Below are positions 26,261 to 36,226 of a stretch of 64,000 nt of DNA, piece by piece. The DNA is from Setophaga petechia (lineage: Eukaryota > Chordata > Aves > Passeriformes > Parulidae). Every line of letters begins with the position of its first letter. Positions within the stretch are counted from its first letter, which is position 1. A model generated the notes under the pieces. That model made no database searches. It saw nothing but the letters and a program-made list of their open reading frames with translations, and had not been told where the DNA came from. The position numbers and the translations under genes are program-made. Where the stretch lies: positions 14,530,769 through 14,594,768 of the forward strand of contig JANCRA010000010.1 of NCBI GenBank assembly GCA_024362935.1, read 5' to 3'.

Positions 26261-28115
26261 GATTATTGTGGATTCTCATACATGAAAAGAAAACCCCAAA
26301 TAAATCCACATCCAGAAACACGACACATTGAATTTAAGGTTCATAAATTATTTGTAGGTCACATAGGTGTTGTTTCAAGCTTTGTGATTCAGAAAAGTTT
26401 AAATGAAACCAGCTATTTATGTATCAACCCTATTGTTCACTTAAAAGAAGATCTTGATCACAGTAATTTCTTTCCTGATTGAAGTTTTGAAAGCTCTAAA
26501 TTCTCTGAAGAAAATAGTTGTTGGCATTTTTGGATGATAAACATCCCAAAGCGATGATGATAAATTACAGTGTTGCCCAATGATGCAGAAAAGTAGAGAA
26601 ATTTAAACTGATAACCTCTGATTTATGAATGCACACTCATAATTGCAAAGTCTAGGGGTTCACAGTTGTAAGCACGGGTCATTTTCATCTCCGTGTTTAT
26701 TAAAAGAGTGAGAAGGAGGCTGAAGGGTGGCTGCCATTTTGTAATAAACACTTAATGCTCTTTGTTTCCATTACAAACACAAAGCATCACACAACTTCCT
26801 GCCTTTTTAAGGCCTACATAAGCATTTGTTACTGTTCACAGTCACAGAAGATGGGAATTTTTACATCTTTGCTCACTCATATAAATAATTCTTCTCACAT
26901 ATAACCATTCCTGTATACCTTTTCTTAATAGAGGGAAAAACACTTGTCCAAATTATTAAAATAAATCCTCCATTTTTCTTCCTAAATTATACTGGTGATA
27001 ATAACAAAATTTACTTCAAAAGTATTTTAACTTATTATTTCACCTATCAACAGACACTGCCAGTGAAACCCAGCCAATGCACTCAAAGACATGAGTCAAG
27101 GAATCTGTTTTGTTACAGTACAGAAATAAATCGTGTTACATTCCTTCATCACATCCCAAGCTTGGTGATGTTCTAATTTCTTCTTCTCTCTCCCTATTAC
27201 CTCTCTGTTAAATATTCAAAGCAGGCAGCAAAAGGCAGAAGGAAAAAATAAGGTCAATTCAGCAAATTGAAAAAAAGGAAAATGTTCCTATCCACCATCA
27301 TTTGGTTGTTACAGTTATCTTAATCAACTCAAACAGGTTCTCTGAGACATCTAATTTGATTTTACAAAGTGCTAACCCATAGCTATATTTGACTTTCCTC
27401 TGATTCCAAATGTAAAAAATAGTCTTTATCTAACGTTGAGGCACATCATCTAACTACACATGCAATTGCATTTGCATTATGAGGCAGTGAAACATGGCTG
27501 GAGAGACATCTTGGATGTTATCTGTGTTATTACTCAAGTGGAGAATATAATCATAAATCCTTCTCTCCCCTTCCACCCTCCCACCTTTTTTTCTGGAAGT
27601 ACACTTAAAATCTGGTTTTTAGCTTCACTGGGCCCATTACATTTGAACTTCAGTAACAAGAATGTGATATGAATACGCTGAGAGAAAGCACAGAATAGAC
27701 AAAAAGGTATATTTTCATAATGTGGTTCAGTTTAACTGTTCCTACAATTAGCTACAACTCATTAGGCAATAAACAGAAAAACAAAGAGATCCTGAATGGA
27801 AGGGCAATATTTTCTCCATAAAACAAACAAAAACCAGAACCAGATGCCTTTTTCATGAGGCTTTTCTTGCATAAATACACCCAGCAGCTTAGTAAAGATA
27901 TTTTCTTGATTGAAAATTTTTGTCCAGGAAGAAATCGTGTAAACATTAGCTTGTGCAATTTCAATAAAAAGTATTTACTGCTATTGTACACTTGGGATTT
28001 TTTGATCTCAAGGATAAAGTAACATTACAGCAATGCACTGCAGATGACGAGCTTTGATCTTTTATTAGTTCCTATAATTGTGTCTTAATTTGTATTCTGC
28101 ATAAGGAGCACTCAC

Positions 28116-28145
28116 CTTCACTGTTTGTCCAGCTTCAGGGCCATC
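28116..28145 (-). CDS. FHIT: FHIT 30-bp microexon (human exon 7 equivalent, residues 84-93)
   Basis: This 30-base exon reads DGPEAGQTVK on the minus strand, identical to human FHIT residues 84-93 as I recall them, immediately before the HVHVHV catalytic motif. It is bounded by a strong acceptor (a pyrimidine tract ending TTTGCTTACAG) and a strong donor (AAG|GTGAGTGC). The other two frames contain stops, so only phase 0 works. That agrees with the upstream exon ending exactly after Gln83. It lies 878 bp downstream, in transcription order, of the 146-bp exon. Because it is 30 bp and phase 0 at both ends, skipping would remove ten residues without a frameshift. The next exon, starting at His94, is not in the window. 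ORF-length gene finders would miss it. Confidence 0.96.
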
Positions 28146-29023
28146 CTGTAAGCAAAGGGAAAAGTCTCAGGTTAGAGGATGTAACAAAGATCACACAGGA
28201 ATTCAGAAATCTTACTCAATAATCATTTACATCAATTACACTGTCTGTTAAATTTGCATATTTTTCCTGAGGACCGTTCAATGTTAAGTTTTTGGACAAA
28301 GCTCCTTTCTATATCAGACCCCAGCAAAGAGAGAAACTATCTCATATCACAAAACCAACAGTTTCTATTTTTCATTTTTTCAGATTATGTTTTTCAATAG
28401 CTAGCAATAGATTTCTGATCCTTGTGAACATAAAATCACACATGGAAGTAAGAATTTAATCAAACTGTGCTTGCTTAAATTCTGATTCTAATGAATGGGC
28501 TCAGTCTCTTGGTTTGCTTTAAACAGAGTTCATTTTTGGTATAAAAACACCCAGCACAAACAACTGAAAGGTCAGAATTTATCATGTATTTACATGGCTA
28601 CAGCTCTCTGCTGCATATAAATATCTGTGAGGAGGGCTCACCTATCTCAAGGATGTGCAGTGGGTTGTGTGTGCAACAGGGGCTGTGGCTGCCTTCTCTA
28701 GAGGTCAAGCCTGCCAACACTTCTTTGAAAGAGGAATATTTCCTGAAATACTCACAAACAAGCACAGCGTTTGAGAGTGTTTGCTGGCTTTCTCCAAGGC
28801 TTTGCAGTCATTAATTAATCACACTTTCCCACCGGTTTCCTCTTTAGATTTCTCAATGGCAAATCTGGAAGACTGCAATGCAGTTATTTGGCTTCTTGTC
28901 TGTTATTGCTGTTATTTTGCATTTATTGCCCCTTGAAGTTCCTTTTGTGATTGAGCTAGGGAAAAGGCTGAAAGCTTGATAAAACAAACCATTAAACCTT
29001 TCTCAGCTGACTGGTTTACCAAC
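28146..29023 (-). other. FHIT: FHIT intron 6 (short, 878 bp)
   Basis: This is the intron between the two FHIT coding exons, bounded by GT (GTTGGT at its 5' end, plus-strand 29018..29023) and AG (plus-strand 28146..28147). It is phase 0. The interior is ordinary AT-rich sequence with no repeat I recognise. It is far shorter than the two flanking introns, each of which exceeds 28 kb within the window alone. Confidence 0.93.
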
Positions 29024-29169
29024 CTGGATGGAAAAGGTGAGAGAGGTGCCACAGAAATGTTTCTCCACCACGTTGCCGACCCTTTGCGCCGTACAGAACA
29101 AATCAGCCACTTCCTCGGGACGCAGGTCACGGAAACGCTCCACCGGCCGCAGGGGACAGACAAGGACGT
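29024..29169 (-). CDS. FHIT: FHIT internal coding exon (human exon 6 equivalent, residues 35-83)
   Basis: FHIT is a HIT-superfamily hydrolase that cleaves diadenosine polyphosphates such as Ap3A to AMP and ADP, and acts as a tumour suppressor. The minus strand encodes 48 complete codons plus a split first codon. It includes [19 protein letters not shown], then [17 protein letters not shown] and GTSLTFSIQ, which match human FHIT residues 35-83 almost throughout. The length is 146 bp: 2 bases complete residue 35 (probably His) and the rest is in frame. The acceptor reads CCACCCTCAG before ACGTCC, and the donor is CAG|GTTGGT. The last residue is Gln83, a known active-site residue. From memory, differences from human include Arg48, Glu53, Cys60, Ala62, Asn67, Cys74 and Ile82. 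The exon is unusually CpG-rich for this AT-rich window. The ORF is intact, and skipping it would shift the frame. The assignment is near certain. Confidence 0.97.
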
Positions 29170-31365
29170 CTGAGGGTGGCAGTGTCAAGGCTCAAACACA
29201 AATCTGAGTGCTCCAGAACAGTCTCAGCCCCCAGCCTGCAACCTGGTTCTGATCGCCCTTGAGTCGCCTGAGCTCTTCCTCTCTGGTGACACAGCAGGAG
29301 CATCAGAAACACAGGGCTAAGCACAGGGAATTTTATGGTGCTGTGTTCAAAATTCTTTTCCTCAAACCCCTCAGATGTGGACAAAACTACTAAGGCTCTT
29401 GCGCTATACTGAGACCTTTAAGGGAAAGCAAATTTTTCACAGACTCAAACTTACCATCGCAATGGAGAAATGCTGGTATTTATCGCTGGTGAAAGTCAGA
29501 GACATTTTCTTTTGTGATTAAAAATGGAGGAAAGCCAAAGCAATTTAAGAGGGTTTTGGAAGTGTGTGTTGTCTGAGACAGCAGTTTACAATGCTTTTCC
29601 CCATATGTGATATGTATTTTTGAAAATCTTAATCTGACACCTCTAATTTTAGGTACCTAAATATGACAGGCTGGCACTATGCTGATCATAGCAGATCACT
29701 TATTTCTACACATTATTTACAATTCACAAGGAATGCTCACCTGTTGTAACTATAACATGTTTTTTTAAAAATACATTAAGATAATTAAGACTATTTCCTT
29801 TTAAGCACAGTGTTCACAATCCTGTAAATATACTTTGATTTAATTCTACCTTGGTGACTGTGATTTGACAGTCAGTGAAATGAAGTTATAAAGTAAATAA
29901 TGGAAGTACACAGATGCTGCTTACAGTCATCTGATCTGCTGTGTTCACAGTAATTAATAATTGCTATAATTCCTCGCTCGAAAGTCAATTATGCAACATT
30001 ACTAATATGGTCCAGAATTCTTAGCAGAGCCTCTGCTGTGTAGATCCAACAAGCAAGTACTTGATTCTCATTTCAATTCCCTGCAGACAGAATTCTCTGC
30101 TGACTTACAGAACAGAATGTGCAGAATGAAGACCTTAAAGTAACCTTTAACACCACTTGAACTTTCATGACCAAAGGCTATGAAAATTATTTTTTCCAGT
30201 ATTAAAATAAGTATTCAAAAGACTATTTGAAGAAAATTAAGTTCCATGCCATTGTATTACAGTCATCTTTATTTTTACTGCATCTTGAAGCCTGCAGGTG
30301 TTCAGGAATATTCTCTATAATCCAGGAAAGGTAACTAGGAGCTGCTCTGCAGTTAACAGGTTCACAAAAAGGTTACATCAACCTGATTGTCAAGAACCAT
30401 GAGAGACATTTGAAATAAGGAGAGATTAATACATGTGAAAGATCAATTATTTCCATAAGCACAGAGACAACATGTTTACATACACCAAGGTTATATTATA
30501 AAAAATCACACTTATCATTCTGATAGGACAGAAAACCTGACATTTTCTCAAAGTAAAGATTTAGTGGCAGGTTTTGATTATTTTTCTAAATCCAGATGAG
30601 AACAGACAAGTCTGTAATGGATATTTGTTATAGTGGGAGCAGAACTGAGCAAGCTCTACCTGTAGCAGCTCCCAAGAGAACAAGAGAAGACTGGTCCCAG
30701 CTGTGGGTGCTAATCTGCTTTGAAAATCTGTCTCTCAGGGGTTTTTTGTACAGAATCAGCTATGCTACTCCTATTCTCCTTTTCACTTGTTACTGCTTAT
30801 GTTATTAACATTTAAGAAAGGAAAAAAAATTATATTTGGAAAGCAGGTACTTGGAAACAAAACAATCCTGGATGGAGACAAAACCCCTCATTTTGTGGGG
30901 CTTTAGTTCTGCAATGCTGTGTCCCTTGGTAAATTACCAGGCATAGTAAACCCCTTGTAATTCAGTTGTGCCTTCCCAGCACATTGCACAGAGCCCATCC
31001 ATAAACGATGCTATTGGCTAAACTTGGGGCCCAAGGGAAGAGCTGCAAAGTTGATTGGCAGACCTGATTTCCATACCAGGAATAAAGGAATGGAAAAACT
31101 AATTAATTTTACTCATAAGAAGGAAATCCATGTCAACACTAAAACAGGAAAAAGGACATTTGTTTAATCTGAGTTCATTTTTCCAAAGGAGAGAAGGGAA
31201 GCTTGCACCCTTAGGGCATCTGATACTTAAGTAGATAATTATCCTTCTTCTGCAGCACTGCTTTATTATCATGGCTCAATGAACCATTTATAAATGAAGA
31301 ATTTCCCCTCACTTACCTCTAGCAAAACTGCTGCTTACATTAAGACAAGTTTCCTTTTCTCCTTT

Positions 31366-31409
31366 CGAGCTTTCCCCAGCAGCGTCTCACCCTCTCCGAC
31401 TCGCGCGCG
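31366..31409. other. CpG-dense patch with an alternating CG run
   Basis: Seven CpG dinucleotides fall within 44 bases, four of them consecutive in TCGCGCGCGC (about 31401..31410). The surrounding several kilobases are nearly CpG-free. It lies about 2.2 kb upstream of the 146-bp FHIT exon in transcription order. It is much shorter than a CpG island, and no TATA box or initiator can be tied to it. Confidence 0.6.
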
Positions 31410-33391
31410 CCTCTCCAGCAGTTGTTTGTTCTCTGCCTAGCTCAGGGCCACAGCCACAGCTTTTGCATTAATGCTGGTTCCTACAACCTGATGTTAGCAC
31501 TGTACTGTTTGCCACTGCAATGGGTTGTGGAAAACATGAGGCAAACAGTTCTTGGGAAAGCTTTTGTTTCCATGGCACATCGCAGAGGGAGCGATGGCTG
31601 GTTCTGGCCGAGACAGGACAGGTTTTCTCTTAATTTCATCACTAACCTGCACTGCCATTTTGCAAGTTCTCTGTAGCTCTCTTTGTCTCTCCTCTTCCAT
31701 ACATCATCTGTCTTATCTGCTTAGACAGCACTTGCCAGCTGGTGCAGTGGAGGTTTCTTATTAACCAAGAACATCTCTGCTCATGTGGGGCCCCCAGTGC
31801 TCCTGCAGCACCTAATGCTGCACCTGCAGCATTCCTCAAAAAGGACTTGCCCTTCCTCCTGACATTACCAAAACTCATTTACAACCCAAACTGGATTTTA
31901 GCTATATTTCTGTCTTTGAATTTGATAAATAATTCAAAGGCACAATCATGGAATGGAGCATCTTCTCTGAACTTTCCATCATTTCAAAATAATTCTACAA
32001 AGAATAATGATAGAAATTCTGAATCAGAGCTACATTAACATGAGAATGTAATTAGGACAACATTCAAGTTATATTTAACTATGAATATATTAAAAGGAAA
32101 ATGTTAGAATGAATTCACGAATTCGAGGTCATTAGGAAAACAACCATCCAATGCAACTTTAAATCATAGCTTTTAACTAAATTTTTTGATGCTAGGACAG
32201 TTTTTAATTTTATACCTGGCTTGATTTTAAGCTCTATTCACCTCAGAATTCTTACTAAATTTAAAATTAGATAAACTGTTCATTGCTTTCTACAGTAACC
32301 CACTGCAAACCCTGCTATGAAACCACTTCAGGTGACTATGTATTAAAGTGTGAGAGAAAGTGACTCTGTGCTTATGTTTATGTGCAATTTCTCCTTGGAC
32401 TGAAGCATCCACTGCCATCTGAGATGCCTCAGGGCATCCAGCTGCCACTCCAGAAGGGCAGCAGTTTCCCATATGCCCTACACCATAACATCATAACTCA
32501 GGTGGGACCCCTGAGTCTCTTGGGCTATCTGAAATGGCCACAGGTGCCTGTGTGTGTCCTAGAGCCCCCCTTGGCTCAGCAGGACAAGGTGCTGCCACCC
32601 AGCACAGGCATGCTGCAGCACTGCTGACAGCATTCTGCCTTCACAAAGTTTGAACTTTAGCTTTCCTTCCTCTAAGCACTGTAATTAATAAGTTTTTGAT
32701 TTCTTCATTCATTCTGAACTGCTACAGACTGATGAAGTTTCTATTTTTAAGCTTTGATGTGCACAGCTGTTATTTCCTTCAAGTTCTCTGAGTCAGTCCA
32801 CATCACCAGAGCACATGCAATTTAATATGTCAGCTTCTCCATTTTAGGGAGTGAAAAACCTTTACACCTTAGTTTAATCTGTAACAACTGTTTCTCTCTC
32901 TCTCTAAATCTTGCAGAATTCTCTCAACAGCTTTACTTCTCTCCCTAACACCTAAATATGCATACACAAATCAATCTGTGTTGGAAAAATCCCCCTTGGA
33001 TTTGTGGATTGGAGGATGTGCTCACCCTGGGGATTTTGGGGCATGACTGAAAAGTGAGCACGTGCTGCTGCACGCTGGCTTTGAGCTGATCAGAGGGACA
33101 AGAATCAGATTCTACAAGAAAATCAAATTCCTGGCCAACATCTGCATGATGACCACTTCAAATGTAATTTTCCTTCCACTAATACGCACAGAGTGAAGGC
33201 TGAAATTCAAAGGCTCAGCTGTAATTTTTATTTGCTTTATATGGATTTTGACTTAGAAGCTTAAATTATTGTAATTGTGTGTTTAAGGCCTAGGCCAAGC
33301 TCTCTGTTCACTTCAATGGGACTCCACTCAACCTCACAAAGTGCCTATTATAAATTTTCACACATAACTATCAAGGTACACACGTTCTGTG

Positions 33392-33443
33392 TGCGATATT
33401 TTGCCTTTTTTCCCTTGTATTTTGTTCTTTTAAAGCCTCACAT
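33392..33443 (+). repeat. Left arm of a perfect 52-bp inverted repeat
   Basis: The arm starts TGCGATATTTTGCC and ends AAAGCCTCACAT. Its reverse complement occurs without a single mismatch at 33804..33855. The spacer is 360 bp (33444..33803). Matching stops sharply outside the arms, and the spacer sides of the arms diverge after CACAT. Confidence 0.95.
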
Positions 33444-33803
33444 GTTCTGTAGTTCTGAAATGTTGGGAAAATGGCCTTTGGGGGGGTCAAAAAAGAAAGA
33501 AAACCAAAAAAAAGAAATCCCAAAGAGGTTAAAATTCCTTTTATGTGACAAGCTTTAGAGCTGAACACAGCTTTTTCCTGGTTAAGTCCATTAATTTGCT
33601 ATATAGAAACATACTTTCAGTTTTGACTCCTGTTTTATTCCTGAATTTGAACTTCAAACAGAACAATTCAAAGCTTTAAAAAGGAAAAAATTAAAGGCTC
33701 TCCAGGTACTGACGCTCTAACAATAGGAATAAAGTTCTTTTTTTTTCTCTTTGTCTTTTTGAGGAACCACTTAAAAACATTAAAATTGACAGGTTTTCTT
33801 AAT

Positions 33804-33855
33804 ATGTGAGGCTTTAAAAGAACAAAATACAAGGGAAAAAAGGCAAAATATCGCA
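33804..33855 (-). repeat. Right arm of a perfect 52-bp inverted repeat
   Basis: The arm starts ATGTGAGGCTTTAAAAG and ends AAAATATCGCA. It is the exact reverse complement of 33392..33443. As RNA from either strand, the two arms could pair into a 52-bp stem with a 360-nt loop. Confidence 0.95.
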
Positions 33856-34060
33856 AAGTGAAAGGGTAATTGCTACTTTATGAAGCTCCTGAGTTTCACC
33901 AATATTGTTAGGTTTCTATACCATTTGTTAAAAAAAAAAAAAACTTAGGATGATTATTTATTTTCACAGAGTGAGGAATTCGTAGCTCACATTAGAATAG
34001 AAACATTTCCCATTTCATTAACCAGTCTTCCCTCTCACAAGAGGGAGTGCAAGAGTCAAC

Positions 34061-34160
34061 ATCTAAAAAACAACAGCAAACCAAAACAACAGCCAACCAT
34101 ATAACCAAACAGCAAACAACAGCAACCAAAACGCCCCACAAAAGCAACCAAAGACATATT
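34061..34160. repeat. CAA-rich low-complexity tract
   Basis: About 100 bases are dominated by CAACAGC, AACCAAA and CAAACA words with almost no T on the plus strand. It resembles a degenerate short tandem repeat. The minus strand, which is the FHIT sense strand, is correspondingly TTG-rich. Confidence 0.7.
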
Positions 34161-36176
34161 TTAATGACAAAAAGCCAAAATACCCAAAATAAAATATCTG
34201 AAAGTTTCAAATAAAATCTCCAAATGTTTTAACAGTTTTAAATATCTATTTTTAGCATTCTAGGTCTTTTACCTAAAAAGTGCTTTAGTTAATAGTCAAA
34301 ATTTTCCTTAATGATTTAATTTTGGGAAACACCTCAAAAATTACTTTTTCATTAATATTTTGGTTTTGACTAATTGGTTTTCATTAAAAAAACTGCCCCA
34401 AACTATAGAGACCTAATATTCCTGCATGCATTTCATAAGCTCAGGTAAGTATAGAAAGCACAGCAGCCTCTGCTCTGCCTCCAGGCTGAAAACACCCCAG
34501 TCACTGTGGTGGTTTGACCTGTCAAACCATGACAATCACCCACAGAGCAGCCCCCAACAGGGATTTCCTCCTGCCTTGGAAATGGGGGCTGTGCTCACTT
34601 TAGGATTAATGCAGATGAGATATTGCCACCATCCCTTGGTGCCAGCAGGACGAGCTTGATGGGGATGGGAGATGTCCCTCAGGGGCCAGCCCAGCCCTCA
34701 GTGGGCACAGAGGGCACTGCCCTGGGGGGTGCTGGGAGCTCAGGGCTGGGAAGAACCAGCTGCAGAAAACTGTAATAAATGATTATTTCCAACTATTTCA
34801 CACATCTGTGTGAGAGAGCCCTTCTGCACACCCCTAGGCTGATGGGAATGCAGAAATAATGCGCCGAGGGGGGCAGAGGGAGGGATTATTCTTTTCTTAC
34901 ACTGTTTTACATGAATTTGCATCAAGAGCCCCAAGCAGAGAGAATCACACAGACAAAGCTTCAGGTATTAAAACTCACCACAATGTCCCCAGATTCAGCT
35001 GAGGAGTGTGGGCAGGGGTATTAAATTCATCACTGCATCTAAGCAGAAGTTTTCTTTGTTCAAAAGCTCTAATTGCACAGAGAAAGAAGTCCCAGAGCTC
35101 TGAAAAAACACAGGAGAATGCATGACTAATAAAATTAATATAACTGAAAAACAACTGCCAGTCATTTATCTTTTTTCTGCCCTTGAACAATTCTTCAAAT
35201 TTTGAAGGCTATGGGAGCAATTTCTCTGTGTGAGGAAAACAATTATGGTTTCACAGATGCTGCCTGTAGGAGGAGTTAAGAAGGAAGAGAACACTGAAGT
35301 AGCACACACACGTACACACAGAGGGCATCAAAAAAACCTTTAAAAATTAATCAAATGCATCTTTTGCTTCATTACAGCAATATGTCAAGGCACCCATTCA
35401 GTTCCCAGTAAACCCACAGAATCAGGACATCCATAAACCTGCAGCAATGCAAAACCTGACATTTCCCCAGCCCAGAACGAGCCCTGTCCAGTGAGATGGA
35501 GGGACTGACTCTAGGGAGGAAATCTGTGGAGGTGTCTGGATCAAGAGTAAGTATCTGATAATAGGAAAACATGAAGGAGAACTCTTCAATGGATTTTACA
35601 TGTAGAACTGTATTGAAATATATGTTAGAGGAGTGCCTGGGTACAATATGGGAAATAGTAGTACATCACAGTTTGCTAGTTTGGGAAAAAAACAACTCTG
35701 AACAATAAAGATGATTAAGAACCAATGCAAATACAATAAAGTTACAATAAAAACTTAAAAATTGCTTCAGACTATTAAACCCACATACAACTTTTTATAT
35801 ATTGCTCTGCTACATATTAGCATTAATAAAGAAAGCAATAAAGATAAGACAAATTATCTAAATAATTTGATCTTGATAAGGCAGCTCAGTACATGTTTAC
35901 ACTAATGCAGAAGATCAGATTTATGCAATATATCAGAGAACTAGTGGTTCTACTAGAACAAAGAGCAATCACTGCAAATCTTTGACATGGATCTCTCCAC
36001 ACTATGAGAAGTACACTCTTTGAAGACCACATTGCTGCTTTTATACAGAGGGGTTTTTATTCTACTTGATCTTCTCACCCCACTGAAAGGACTTAAAATA
36101 ACTTTTCATGTCAGTGAAACATGCAATAGTTCCAAGAAAAGAACAATAAACATTACTTTTAAAAGTCAATACATAT

Positions 36177-36226
36177 AATTTAAATATACATATGGATTAT
36201 TAATTTAAATATAGATATGGCTTATA
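36177..36226 (+). repeat. Tandem duplication, 2 copies of a 25-bp AT-rich unit
   Basis: The stretch starting AATTTAAATATACATATGG is followed directly by a diverged second copy starting AATTTAAATATAGATATGG at 36202. Confidence 0.75.

Larger units (their letters stand above)
1..28115 (-). other. FHIT: FHIT intron 7, 5' part (downstream of the microexon)
   Basis: The donor GTGAGT at the right edge opens this intron. The His-triad exon (HVHVHV followed by LPRKAGDF) was looked for on the minus strand by eye and not found, so the intron continues past position 1. The content is non-coding: AT-rich sequence with scattered GC-rich islets and the LTRs, CR1, minisatellite and paired direct repeats listed separately. 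Stretches such as 1-1860, 2720-4700, 5000-9770, 12400-14000, 17050-18500 and 22480-25980 show no gene and no repeat I can name. Confidence 0.9.

Noticed and set aside
1..28115. FHIT His-triad exon (HVHVHV)
   Set aside because: Looked for on the minus strand through the motif and its reverse-complement words. No candidate was found, so it is taken to lie beyond position 1.
33392..33855. microRNA precursor
   Set aside because: The loop is 360 bases and the stem is a perfect 52-bp match, unlike a miRNA hairpin. Better described as a long inverted repeat.
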